A stretch of 64,000 bases of DNA from Solirubrobacteraceae bacterium (GTDB lineage: Bacteria; Actinomycetota; Thermoleophilia; Solirubrobacterales; Solirubrobacteraceae), in the NCBI GenBank assembly GCA_030447505.1, contig JAUJOT010000001.1, positions 657,992 through 721,991 of the forward strand, in the 5' to 3' direction. A program made the position numbers and the translations under genes. Of the stretch, positions 1-13,644 are shown in pieces. The notes under the pieces are model-generated. The model searched no databases and was not told where the DNA came from. It saw only the letters and a list, made by a program, of their open reading frames with translations. Numbering within the stretch: the first letter of the stretch is position 1; the number at the start of each line of letters is the position of its first letter.

Positions 1-519
1 ATGGCCTACTACGTCGATCAGGCGGGCGACAGCACGCACGTCAACTACGAGCCGTCGATCCTCGGCGGGCTGCGCGAGGCCGAGGCGCCCGGTCACGAAG
101 AGGTCGGTCCGCTGATCTCCGGCCGGCTCTCGCGCAAGCGGATCCCGCGTACGAACGACTACGCGCAGGCCGGCGAGCGCTACCAGCTCTCGGAGCAGTG
201 GGAGAAGGACGACCTCGTCCTCAACCTCGTCGACGCGCTGTCGCAGTGCGACCGCCCCGTGCAGGAGCGGATGCTCTGGCACCTCTACATGGTCGAGGAC
301 GAGCTCGGCGCCCGCGTCGGCGAGGGCATCGGCATCTCGCTCGCCGAGGTCAAGGACATGGCGCCGCTTGCGACGCAGACCCTGACCGACGAGGAGGAGC
401 AGCGCCGCCGCAACCTCGGCGACAACGGCCCGCGCAACGTCGAAGGACACGTGATGACGCACTGCGTGCCCAACGAGCGCGTCGCCGTGGCCGACGAGCC
501 GGACTACGCCGGGGTCTAG
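1..519 (+). CDS. Catalase, C-terminal part (gene enters from outside the window)
   Basis: The frame is open from base 1, so the ATG at position 1 is probably an internal codon. The 172 residues resemble the C-terminus of a small-subunit haem catalase: a VNYEPSIL stretch near residue 15, then the helical catalase immune-responsive region with the typical LVDALSQC and QERMLWHLYMV stretches. Catalases break hydrogen peroxide into water and oxygen. The catalytic His/Asn and the haem-ligand Tyr lie upstream and cannot be checked. The next gene starts 3 bases after the stop codon. Confidence 0.85.
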   Translation: MAYYVDQAGDSTHVNYEPSILGGLREAEAPGHEEVGPLISGRLSRKRIPRTNDYAQAGERYQLSEQWEKDDLVLNLVDALSQCDRPVQERMLWHLYMVEDELGARVGEGIGISLAEVKDMAPLATQTLTDEEEQRRRNLGDNGPRNVEGHVMTHCVPNERVAVADEPDYAGV

Positions 520-521
520 GC

Positions 522-734
522 ATGGACGAGGAGGCCGACCGTATGCAGGCCCGGCTCGACGAGCTCGACGAACACATCGACGACGCTGCGAAGAAGGCGC
601 AGAAGACCCGCGAGCAGGCCGATCCGGATGCCGACGAGCCGGTCGGCGAGGTCGTCGGCGACTGGTCGGACATGGCGCGCAGCGACGACGATCCCTCCGG
701 CGCGTTCGACGACGCGTCGGAGAAGGGCCCGTAG
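522..734 (+). CDS. Small acidic hypothetical protein
   Basis: This is a 70-residue, highly charged protein starting at an ATG 3 bases after the catalase stop codon, so it is probably co-transcribed with catalase. The first half (MDEEADRMQARLDELDEHID) is a predicted amphipathic helix that could form a coiled coil; the second half is Asp/Glu-rich and probably disordered. No cysteines, membrane segment or catalytic motif are visible. I do not recognise a characterised family. Codon bias matches its neighbours, which supports a real gene. Confidence 0.65.
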   Translation: MDEEADRMQARLDELDEHIDDAAKKAQKTREQADPDADEPVGEVVGDWSDMARSDDDPSGAFDDASEKGP

Positions 735-773
735 CCTGGATTGACCGGGCCGCCGGGCGGGAACACGCGCGAG

Positions 774-1286
774 ATGCCGTCAACGACCAGACAACTGCCG
801 CGCTCGCCGTTGGACGGCTACGCGCCGCCCGGCGAGGAGCGCCCGCTCGCCAGCTACTCGCTGCTGACCTCCGTGTTCTCGGCGAGCTTCGTCGGCGCGC
901 TCGTCGCCGCCCACCGCGCCGGCTACACGCTGCCCCAGGAGCACCGCGTGAAGGACATCGTCCTCACCGGGTTGGCGACGCACAAGCTCAGCCGCCTCGT
1001 CGCGCGCGACAAGGTGACCGCCTTCGCGCGCGCCCCCTTCACCCGCTTTCAGGAGGCGGCCGGGCACGCCGAGGTCGACGAGGAGCCGCGCGGCGGCGGC
1101 CTGCGGCTGGCGGTCGGCGAGCTGCTCGTCTGTCCTTACTGCCTGGCGCAGTGGATCGCCGGCGCGTTCACCGTCGGCCATGTCGTCGCGCCGCGCGTGA
1201 CGCGGCTGCTGACGGCGATGTGGAGCGCGCATGCGATCGCCGACGCCGCGCAACTCGCATACAGCGCGGCCGAAAAGCGTTCCTGA
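774..1286 (+). CDS. DUF1360 family membrane protein
   Basis: The protein has a hydrophobic segment near residues 30-45 (LLTSVFSASFVGALVAA), the THKLSRLVARDKVTAFARAPF stretch typical of DUF1360, and a second hydrophobic region starting with a conserved CPYCLAQWIAG motif. DUF1360 proteins are small bacterial membrane proteins of unknown function, sometimes linked to sporulation or stress. I chose the ATG at 774; an in-frame TTG at 741 would add 11 residues of low quality. The gene follows the catalase and the small acidic gene in the same direction. Confidence 0.75.
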   Translation: MPSTTRQLPRSPLDGYAPPGEERPLASYSLLTSVFSASFVGALVAAHRAGYTLPQEHRVKDIVLTGLATHKLSRLVARDKVTAFARAPFTRFQEAAGHAEVDEEPRGGGLRLAVGELLVCPYCLAQWIAGAFTVGHVVAPRVTRLLTAMWSAHAIADAAQLAYSAAEKRS

Positions 1287-1304
1287 GGCGAGCGGCTCGG
1301 GTAC
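1279..1304 (+). promoter_or_regulatory. Weak candidate SigB/SigF-type promoter
   Basis: A GTTC element is separated by 16 bases from GGGTAC, resembling the GTTT-N14-16-GGGTA form used by actinobacterial SigB/SigF-like factors. It overlaps the end of the DUF1360 gene and lies about 120 bases before the sigma-factor gene, so it could mark autoregulation. The -35 match is imperfect, so confidence is low. Confidence 0.25.
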
Positions 1305-1422
1305 GCTGTAGCGAGTGCGCCTGCTCTGAAGGCGGGGGCTCATTACACCGCTTCGAAGACGTTCGGCATCAACCGTTGGTGCATGTACCGGCTTCGTGTC
1401 AATTCAATGACCGGAGTATCGC

Positions 1423-2205
1423 GTGCCCAACACGTATCACTCGTCGGATCTCGCCAGAACACGTCATGACCGCCTGCTCCTGGGCCGGATGGCCGGCGGC
1501 GATCCGCATGCGCGCGAAGCGCTTGTCGAGCGCTTTCTGCCGCTCGCCCACAAGCTCGCCCGGCGCTACTCCAGCGGCCATGACACGTACGACGACGTCT
1601 TCCAGGTCGCCTGCCTCGGCCTGCTGAAGGCGATCGACGGCTTCGACGTGCAGCGCGAGGTCGCGTTCTCCTCGTACGCGGTGCCGACGATCGTCGGCGA
1701 GCTCAAGCGCTACTTCCGCGACCGCACCTGGAGCGTGCGCCCCCCGCGTGACCTGCTCGAGCGCGCGCTGCGGATCGAGCGTACGAGGGAGCGCCTGAGC
1801 GAGCAGCTGCATCACGCGCCGACGATCAGCCAGCTCGCCGAGCAGCTCGACCTGACGTGCGAGCAGGTGCTCGAGGGACTCGAGGCCGGCCGCGCACAGC
1901 ATGGCGCGTCGCTCGACGCGCCGCTGGACCACACCGAGGAGGCTCGCTCGCTGGCGGATCTCTTCGGCGACGTCGACGATGGCTTTGCGCGCGCCGAGCA
2001 GCGCGTGCTCGCCGAGCAGCTCGGACGCGGGCTCTGTGAGCGCGACCGCGAGATCCTGCGGCTGCGCTTCGAGGAGGACATGACGCAGAGCGAGATCGGC
2101 GCGATGCTCGGCGTCAGCCAGATGCAGGTCTCGCGACTGATCCGCAGCGCGCTCGAGCGACTGCGTGCGGTTGCGGCCCACGATGAGCAGATGGCGCTCG
2201 TGTGA
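1423..2205 (+). CDS. RNA polymerase sigma factor, SigB/SigF/SigG type
   Basis: The 260-residue protein has the sigma-70 group 3 layout. Region 2 (about residues 30-100) contains DDVFQVACLGLLKAID and FSSYAVPTIVGELKRYFRD; region 3 follows from about 105 (RLSEQLHHAPTISQLAEQLD); region 4 ends the protein with a helix-turn-helix, MTQSEIGAMLGVSQMQVSRLI. This combination is typical of stress-response sigma factors controlled by anti-sigma partner switching. The GTG start is preceded by a GGAG about 7 bases upstream. No anti-sigma or STAS anti-anti-sigma gene sits next to it, but an RsbU/RsbW-like fusion lies 8 kb downstream behind a promoter of the type this factor could read. Confidence 0.93.
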   Translation: MPNTYHSSDLARTRHDRLLLGRMAGGDPHAREALVERFLPLAHKLARRYSSGHDTYDDVFQVACLGLLKAIDGFDVQREVAFSSYAVPTIVGELKRYFRDRTWSVRPPRDLLERALRIERTRERLSEQLHHAPTISQLAEQLDLTCEQVLEGLEAGRAQHGASLDAPLDHTEEARSLADLFGDVDDGFARAEQRVLAEQLGRGLCERDREILRLRFEEDMTQSEIGAMLGVSQMQVSRLIRSALERLRAVAAHDEQMALV

Positions 2206-2208
2206 CGT

Positions 2209-2649
2209 TTGCCCCTGCGCCAGGTGCGGTACTCCGATCTGATCGAGAGCTCGAGAACACCGCCGCGCGAAGCTTCTGCCGCTGACCTCGTCAAGCAGGT
2301 CTCCGAGCAGACCCAGCGCCTGATCCGCCAGGAGCTCGCGCTCGCGCGCCTGGAGATCACCGACAAGGCAAAGCACGCCGGCATCGGCGCCGGCATGCTC
2401 GCCGGCGCCGGCTTCGTCGCGTTCCTCGGGGTCGGCACGCTCGTCGCGATGCTGGTGCTGCTCCTCGCGCAGGCCCTCGACGCCTGGCTCGCCGCGCTGA
2501 TCGTCGCGGTCCTGCTGCTCGCCGTGGCGGGGCTGATGGCCGTGATGGGCAAGGGTCAGCTCCAGCGCGCTGCACCGGCCGCGCCCGAGCAGACGATCGA
2601 GAGCCTCAAGGCCGACGTCGAAGAGGTCCGCGCGCACGCGCAGACGTAA
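2209..2649 (+). CDS. Phage-holin family (actinobacterial Holin-X-like) membrane protein
   Basis: The 146-residue protein has an N-terminal amphipathic helix (LVKQVSEQTQRLIRQELALARLEI), two adjacent membrane helices around residues 63-115, and a charged tail. This is the layout of the actinobacterial Holin-X/DUF1469 group, found on many actinobacterial chromosomes without a prophage; its function is not established. The TTG start lies 3 bases after the sigma-factor stop, so the two are probably co-transcribed. A GTG at 2224 is an alternative start. Nothing nearby suggests a prophage. Confidence 0.72.
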   Translation: MPLRQVRYSDLIESSRTPPREASAADLVKQVSEQTQRLIRQELALARLEITDKAKHAGIGAGMLAGAGFVAFLGVGTLVAMLVLLLAQALDAWLAALIVAVLLLAVAGLMAVMGKGQLQRAAPAAPEQTIESLKADVEEVRAHAQT

Positions 2650-2675
2650 GGCCGTAGGCCGCCCGCACCACTCCA

Positions 2676-2701
2676 GCCCCTTCGCGCGACGAAGGCGGGG
2701 C
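2676..2701 (+). terminator. Possible hairpin terminator after the Holin-X-like gene
   Basis: The sequence gccccttcg-cgcga-cgaaggcggggc can fold into a GC-rich stem with a small bulge. There is no T-run after it, so it is only a tentative terminator between the sigma-factor operon and the kinase operon. Confidence 0.3.
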
Positions 2702-2741
2702 GCGCACGAGCAACGATCGGCTCGCCCCCTTGCCGCAGCAC

Positions 2742-2766
2742 GTTTGAATCCAGGCGGATTGGGTAA
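2742..2766 (+). promoter_or_regulatory. Strong candidate SigB/SigF-type promoter of the kinase operon
   Basis: GTTT at 2742-2745 is followed by exactly 15 bases and then GGGTAA at 2761-2766, a near-consensus match to promoters used by SigB/SigF-type factors. Transcription would start near 2773, leaving a leader of roughly 38 bases before the ATG at 2811. The nearby sigma-factor gene is of the class that reads such promoters, so stress-dependent control of the kinase operon is a reasonable inference. Confidence 0.7.
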
Positions 2767-2810
2767 CGCCGGGCGGTTGGGACGAGCGACGAGTTGGGGG
2801 GACGGGTCGT

Positions 2811-8683
<5,873 letters not shown>

Positions 8684-8687
<4 letters not shown>

Positions 8688-9523
8688 ACGGCGTCGACGA
8701 GCACGACGAAGCTCGTGAGCGCATCGAGATCGACCTGCTGCTCGAGGCCATCCAGCGCCGTTACGGCTACGACTTCCGCGGCTACGCGCTGGCCTCGCTG
8801 CGCCGCCGGCTGTGGCATCGCACCTATGGCGAGGGGCTGCAGACGCTGTCGGGGCTGCAGGAGCGAGTCCTGCACGACCCCGCCTGCATGGACCGCCTGC
8901 TGCGCGACCTGTCGATCAACGTCACGGAGATGTTCCGTGATCCGAGCTTTCACCGCGCGCTGCGCGAGCGCGTCTTCCCGCTGCTGCGGACATATCCGTT
9001 CGTCCGCGTCTGGAATGCCGGCTGCTCGACCGGCGAGGAGATCTACTCCCTGGCGATCGCGCTGCGCGAGGAGGGCCTGCTCGATCGCACGCGGATCTAC
9101 GCGACCGACATCGACGACGGCGCCCTCGAGCGCGCCCGATCGGGATCGTTTCCGCTCGACCGGATGCAGCGCTACACGGAGAACTACCAGCGCGCGGGCG
9201 GCAGCGACGCGTTCTCTTCCTACTACACCGCGTCGGGCGCGTCGGCCCGTTTCGATCCTGCGCTCGCCGCCGGTATGGTCTTCGCCCAGCACAACCTCGT
9301 AACAGACGGCTCCTTCAACGAGTTCCAGCTGATCGTGTGCCGCAACGTGCTGATCTACTTCGGCCCCAAGCTGCAGGAAGAGGTGCTCGGCCTGTTCGGT
9401 CAGAGCATGACGCGCCGCGGGATCCTCGCGCTCGGCCGCAAGGAGTCGATCCGCCACTCGACGCACGCCGACGAGTACGAGCCGCTCGTCGAGAGCGAGA
9501 AGATCTTCAGGCGGCGCTCGTGA
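8684..9523 (+). CDS. cheR: CheR-type chemoreceptor/protein-glutamate methyltransferase
   Basis: The 279-residue protein has the all-helical CheR N-domain (IEIDLLLEAIQRRYGYDFRGY) and a SAM-binding C-domain with NAGCSTGEEIYSLAI, ATDIDDGALERAR and CRNVLIYF, matching CheR. CheR uses SAM to methylate glutamates on chemoreceptors. Its ATG overlaps the kinase stop codon by 4 bases, so translation is coupled to the kinase. No methyl-accepting receptor, CheA or CheW gene is in the window, which suggests the target is the poly-HAMP kinase or another protein encoded elsewhere. Confidence 0.93.
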
Positions 9524-10107
9524 GCGCGACCGGGCTCGTCGCGATCGGCGCCTCGTGGGGTGGGCTGCGCGCTCTCGAGACGGTGCTCGGCGCGCTCCCC
9601 GAGGACTTCGCGGCCCCCGTCGTCATCGCCCAGCACCGCCAGGCCGACGCGACGGACGGAACGCTCGTGCGGCTGCTCGACGCCCGCTGCGCGCTGACCG
9701 TCTGCGAGGCCGAGGACAAGCAGGAGCTCGATCCGGGGCTCGTGCTCGTCGCGCCGCCCGACTACCACCTGCTCGTCGAGCCGGGGGCGGTCGCGCTGTC
9801 GGTCGACCCGCCGCTGAACTACAGCCGGCCGGCGATCGACGTTCTCTTCGGGTCGGTCGCGCACGCCTACGGCGAGCGCGCCGTCGGCGTCGTCCTGACG
9901 GGAGCCAACGCCGACGGCGCGCTCGGCCTTGCGCAGATCGCCGGCCGGGGCGGTACGGCGATCGTGCAGGATCCCGAGACCGCCGAGCGGCGCGAGATGC
10001 CCGAGGCCGCGCTGTGGGCCACTCCCGAGGCGCGCGTGCTCGAGCTCACGCAGATCGCGCCGGCGCTCACCGGGCTCGCCGGGACGCGCGAGGAATCGGC
10101 GCGCTGA
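9520..10107 (+). CDS. cheB: CheB-type methylesterase domain protein (no receiver domain)
   Basis: The 195 residues cover only the CheB methylesterase domain. The catalytic Ser is in IGASWGG, the His in VVIAQHRQ, and the Asp in LTGANADGA. CheB removes methyl groups added by CheR or deamidates glutamines. The usual N-terminal receiver domain is missing, so the enzyme cannot be switched directly by phosphorylation; the receivers of neighbouring proteins could play that part. The GTG start overlaps the cheR stop by 4 bases. Confidence 0.92.
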   Translation: MSATGLVAIGASWGGLRALETVLGALPEDFAAPVVIAQHRQADATDGTLVRLLDARCALTVCEAEDKQELDPGLVLVAPPDYHLLVEPGAVALSVDPPLNYSRPAIDVLFGSVAHAYGERAVGVVLTGANADGALGLAQIAGRGGTAIVQDPETAERREMPEAALWATPEARVLELTQIAPALTGLAGTREESAR

Positions 10108-12569
10108 TGCCCGAGACCGCGGTCCTGCTCGTCGACGATCACGAGGAGAACCTGATCGCGCTCGAGGCGGTCCTCGAGCCGACGGGCTACCGGCTCGTGA
10201 AGGCGCGCTCGGGCGAGGAGGCGCTGCGGGCGCTGCTGCAGGGCGACTTCGCGGCGATCCTGCTCGACGTCCAGATGCCGGGCCTCGACGGCTTCGAGAC
10301 GGCAGAGCTGATCCGCACGCGCGAGCGCTCCCGCTGCGTGCCGATCATCTTCGTCACGGCGATCAGCAAGGCACCCGAGCACGTCTTCCAGGGCTACGAA
10401 GCGGGCGCCGTCGACTACCTCTTCAAGCCCGTCGACGCGGTCGTGCTGCGCTCCAAGGTCGAGGTCTTCGGTCAGCTCTACGAGCGCGGGCGCGCGCTCG
10501 CCGAGCGCGAGGAGCTGCTGCGCGCGACGTTCGATGACGCGCCGATCGGGATGGCGCGGGCCGGCGCCGACGGGCGGCTGCGCCACGTCAACTCGGCGCT
10601 GACGCAAGCCCTCGGGCGAGAGGCCGGCGAGCTGCTCGGGCGCACGCTGGACGAGCTCGGCCCGCGCGCGGAGGCGGGCATCGACGCCGCCCAGCGCGAG
10701 CAGCTGCTCGCCGGGCGGATCGCGCGCTACGAGGTCGAGCGGCGGCTCGTGGGCCCGCGCGGGACGACGATTCCGGTGCTCGTGAGCGCGTCGCTCGCGC
10801 GCTCGGCGAACAACAGCCGGCCCGATCTGATCCTGCAGCTGCAGGACCTGCGCGAGCGCCGCCGCGCGCAGCGCGACCGCGAGCAGCTGATCCGGGCTCA
10901 GGCGGAGCGCGCTCAGGCGGAGGCCGCCGCCGAGCGGTTGCGGATCATGCAGTCGATCGCGGTCGCCGCACTGGGAGCCGAGGATCTCGAGCAGCTCCTG
11001 CGCGAGCTGCTCGACCGGATCCTCGAGGCGCTCGATGTCGACCGTGCCGCGGTCGTGCTGACCGACGAGGCGCCCGCGGTGGTGGCGCGCGCCGCGGGCG
11101 GCGTCGACACCGTCGTCGGGCGCGAGGCTCGCGACGACGTCGACGACATCACCGTGCGCGTCATGCGCGAGGGCGGACCGCTCGCGATCGCGGACCTCCC
11201 CGCCGCCGGCCTCGACGCAAGCTCGCTGGGGCCGGCGATCACGTCGCTGCTGGCGGTGCCGCTCGCCGACGGCGAGCAGGTCATCGGCTCGATCCACGTC
11301 GGCACGCTGACGCGGCGCGACTTCGACGAGGAGACGACCGCCCTGCTGGGCCTGGCGGCGGACCGCGCCGGTCTGGCCATCGCGCGCACGCGCCTGTACG
11401 AGCGCGAGCGGCAGATCGCGGGCGAGCTGCAGCGCTCGCTGCTGCCCAAGCGCCTGCCGCGGGTGCCCGGCGTCGCGCTCGATGCGCGCTACCTGCCGGG
11501 CGTCAACGGGACGACCGTCGGCGGCGACTGGTACGACGCGGTCGCGCTGCCGAGCGGGCACGTCGCGCTGGCGATCGGCGACGTCGTCGGCCGCGGCATC
11601 GCGGCGGCCGCGACGATGGGCCAGATGCGCAGCGCGCTGCGCGCGATCCTGATGCAGGGCGACGACACCGGCGCGATGGCCGACCGCCTCAACCGCTTCG
11701 CGCACGCGCTCGGGCCCGAGGCCGTGATGACGACGGTGGTGCTGGCGATCCTCGAGCCCGCGACCGGCAAGCTGCGCTACACGAACGCCGGTCATCCGCC
11801 GCCGGTGCTCGCCGGCGCCGACGGCCGGGCGCGCTTCCTCGCCGACCCGCCGTCGCCGCCGATGGGCGTGCTGGCGTCGCCGCGCTACACCGAGCACGTG
11901 ACCGTCGTCGAGCCGGGCTCGACGATCGTCCTCTACACCGACGGGCTCGTCGAGGAGCCGAGCGAGGTCCTGGACGTCGGCCTCGAGCGCCTGCTCGATG
12001 CCGCGCGCGGCGCAGGCCGCGACGTCGCCGCGACCTGCGAGCGCCTGCTCGAGCGCGGCCTGCGCGGATCGCCGAGCCGCTCCGATGACGTCACGCTGCT
12101 CGCGGTGCGGATGAACGAGACGCTCGGCGATCAGGTGACGCTCGAGGTCTCCGGCCAGCCCGGCGGGCTCTTCGCGATGCGCCAGACGCTGCGCCGCTGG
12201 CTGAGCGAGACCGCCGCCGACGCATCCGAGGCCGACGACATCGTCATGGCCTGCAACGAGGCCTGCGAGAACTCGGTCGAGCACGGCTACGGGTTCGGCG
12301 ACGACCTCTTCGAGGTGGCCTTCGAGCGCGACGGCGGCGAGGTCACGATCAGGATCCGCGACACCGGCTCCTGGCAGCCACCGCGCGACGAGCCGCACCG
12401 CGGCCGCGGGCTGCCGCTGATCCGCAAGGTCATGGATGCCGTCGAGGTAACGCCGCGCAACGACGGCACGACGGTGCTGATGCGCCGCCGACTGGCGGCC
12501 GCCCCGGCGCCGTCGGATCGCTCCGGCGCCGAGATCGCCGGCTCGCTGGCGCGCGGCGTCAGCCGCTGA
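10107..12569 (+). CDS. REC-PAS-GAF-PP2C phosphatase fused to an RsbW-like HATPase
   Basis: This 820-residue protein starts with a receiver domain (LLVDDHEENL, phospho-acceptor LLDVQMPG, residues 1-125), then a PAS domain (about 140-255), a short coiled coil and a GAF domain (about 275-430). A SpoIIE/RsbU-type PP2C phosphatase follows (about 435-670) with VGGDWYDAV, DVVGRGIAA and YTDGLVEEP. The C-terminus is an RsbW/SpoIIAB-type HATPase (about 680-800) with NEACENSVEHGYG and GRGLPLI. Such fusions control partner-switching pathways by dephosphorylating STAS anti-anti-sigma proteins and binding or phosphorylating them or sigma factors. The start overlaps the cheB stop (TGATG). No STAS partner is nearby. 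It is the probable output of the poly-HAMP kinase. Confidence 0.93.
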   Translation: MPETAVLLVDDHEENLIALEAVLEPTGYRLVKARSGEEALRALLQGDFAAILLDVQMPGLDGFETAELIRTRERSRCVPIIFVTAISKAPEHVFQGYEAGAVDYLFKPVDAVVLRSKVEVFGQLYERGRALAEREELLRATFDDAPIGMARAGADGRLRHVNSALTQALGREAGELLGRTLDELGPRAEAGIDAAQREQLLAGRIARYEVERRLVGPRGTTIPVLVSASLARSANNSRPDLILQLQDLRERRRAQRDREQLIRAQAERAQAEAAAERLRIMQSIAVAALGAEDLEQLLRELLDRILEALDVDRAAVVLTDEAPAVVARAAGGVDTVVGREARDDVDDITVRVMREGGPLAIADLPAAGLDASSLGPAITSLLAVPLADGEQVIGSIHVGTLTRRDFDEETTALLGLAADRAGLAIARTRLYERERQIAGELQRSLLPKRLPRVPGVALDARYLPGVNGTTVGGDWYDAVALPSGHVALAIGDVVGRGIAAAATMGQMRSALRAILMQGDDTGAMADRLNRFAHALGPEAVMTTVVLAILEPATGKLRYTNAGHPPPVLAGADGRARFLADPPSPPMGVLASPRYTEHVTVVEPGSTIVLYTDGLVEEPSEVLDVGLERLLDAARGAGRDVAATCERLLERGLRGSPSRSDDVTLLAVRMNETLGDQVTLEVSGQPGGLFAMRQTLRRWLSETAADASEADDIVMACNEACENSVEHGYGFGDDLFEVAFERDGGEVTIRIRDTGSWQPPRDEPHRGRGLPLIRKVMDAVEVTPRNDGTTVLMRRRLAAAPAPSDRSGAEIAGSLARGVSR

Positions 12570-12605
12570 GCCTCCCGTACGCCCCGCCCCGGGAATAGGC
12601 ACTCC

Positions 12606-13139
12606 TCAACTCGGCCCCTCCGGCTCGCCCGCGAGGCGCGACCAGAAGCGGACCCACTCGCGCTCATGCGCGATACCCGCTTCCAGGGCCAGCAGGGGAC
12701 CGCGTGGCGCCTGCCCCGCGTAGAGCTTGTGGCGGGCGCGGTAGCTCTCGAGTTGGCGGCGGTGGGCCTCGAGGCGCACAGGCGCGAGCCGACTGGGCCG
12801 GGCGTCGAAGAACAGCCTCAGCAGACCCGGATCGCGTAGCTCTGGCAACTCGTCACTTGTCGTCTCGCGCCAGCGCTCGAACGCGCGCAGGCCGCGGCTC
12901 GTCAGCGCGTAGACCTTGCGCGGGCGCCCGCCGGGCGTCGCCTCGCGCCGATCGCTCAGGTAGCCCGCGCGCGCGAGGCGGTCCGCCTCGCGGTAGATCT
13001 GCGAGTGCGGAACGCTCCAGAAGTTGCCGATGCTCGCGGCGACCGCCTGCTTGAGCTCGTACGGCGACGCCTCGGAGAGGCGCGCGAGGAGGCCGAGGAC
13101 GATGAAGGAGGTGGGAGTGAGATCGATCTCGTCCGACAT
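12606..13139 (-). CDS. PadR family transcriptional regulator
   Basis: The 177-residue protein has an N-terminal winged helix typical of PadR (LTPTSFIVLGLLA, SPYELKQAVA, SQIYREADRLARAGYLS, GRPRKVYALTSRGL) and a helical C-terminal part that would mediate dimerisation. PadR proteins are usually repressors that respond to small molecules. The gene is divergent from a DUF2306-like membrane protein, and an 18-bp imperfect palindrome lies 9 bases upstream of its start over the divergent -10 elements, suggesting that it controls itself and the neighbour. Confidence 0.9.
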   Translation of the reverse strand: MSDEIDLTPTSFIVLGLLARLSEASPYELKQAVAASIGNFWSVPHSQIYREADRLARAGYLSDRREATPGGRPRKVYALTSRGLRAFERWRETTSDELPELRDPGLLRLFFDARPSRLAPVRLEAHRRQLESYRARHKLYAGQAPRGPLLALEAGIAHEREWVRFWSRLAGEPEGPS

Positions 13140-13147
13140 GGTACGAT

Positions 13148-13165
13148 TCGGACTATATGATCCGA
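13148..13165. promoter_or_regulatory. Palindromic operator overlapping two divergent -10 elements
   Basis: TCGGA-CTATATGA-TCCGA is an imperfect 18-bp palindrome. It contains TATAGT reading left towards padR and TATGAT reading right towards the DUF2306-like gene; the two hexamers share the TA at 13156-13157. A dimeric PadR bound here would block both promoters. The assignment to PadR is inference from position and symmetry. Confidence 0.6.
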
Positions 13166-13185
13166 ACCGGACGAATGGTAGCGGC

Positions 13186-13614
13186 GTGATCGGCGAGCTC
13201 GTGCACGTCGGCTCGGGCGTGGCCGGGCTGGCGATCGGTCCGATCGCGATCCGTGATGCCGTGCGCGCCGCCGCTCCCGGCGCGGCAGCGGCGGCCTACC
13301 ACTGGCTCGTCGCGGTCGTCGGCGTGTCGGCGGTCGTGCTCGCGTTGCTCGACTTCTCGCGGCTGTGGTTCTTCGTGCCGATCGCGATCGGCACGTACGC
13401 GTTTGCGTTGGTCGGCCACCTCGCCGCCAGACGCCGCTCGGGCCGCTGGCGCCAAGCCCGCGTCCGCGGTACCGCCGGCGCCTACGTCGCACTCGTCACC
13501 GCCGTGTTCGTCGTCAGCGCGAGCGCCTTGCCTCTGATCTGGCTGCTGCCGACAGTCATCGGCGTGCCGGCGATCGAGCGGCTTTGTCGGAGGGCCGAGG
13601 CGCCGGCGACGTGA
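13186..13614 (+). CDS. DUF2306-like integral membrane protein
   Basis: The 142-residue protein has about four membrane helices. The opening GELVHVGSGVAGLAIGPIAI, the central AYHWLVAVVG and the closing LPTVIGVPAI follow the DUF2306 pattern, a family of small membrane proteins without an assigned function. I chose the GTG at 13186, about 19 bases downstream of the likely transcription start; an in-frame ATG at 13138 lies upstream of the promoter palindrome and is unlikely. The divergent PadR gene probably regulates it. Confidence 0.65.
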   Translation: MIGELVHVGSGVAGLAIGPIAIRDAVRAAAPGAAAAAYHWLVAVVGVSAVVLALLDFSRLWFFVPIAIGTYAFALVGHLAARRRSGRWRQARVRGTAGAYVALVTAVFVVSASALPLIWLLPTVIGVPAIERLCRRAEAPAT

Positions 13615-13644
13615 GGGTGCGCGATCCCTGGCACGATCGTCAGG

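Noticed and set aside
2209-2649. Prophage holin
   Set aside because: No lysin, structural or integrase genes nearby; Holin-X-like proteins are common on actinobacterial chromosomes.
9867-12602. 911-codon minus-strand ORF
   Set aside because: Shadow of the CheB and RsbU/RsbW genes; no recognisable domain.
12570-12605. Terminator between the convergent signalling operon and padR
   Set aside because: The 36-base gap has no convincing stem-loop or T-run.
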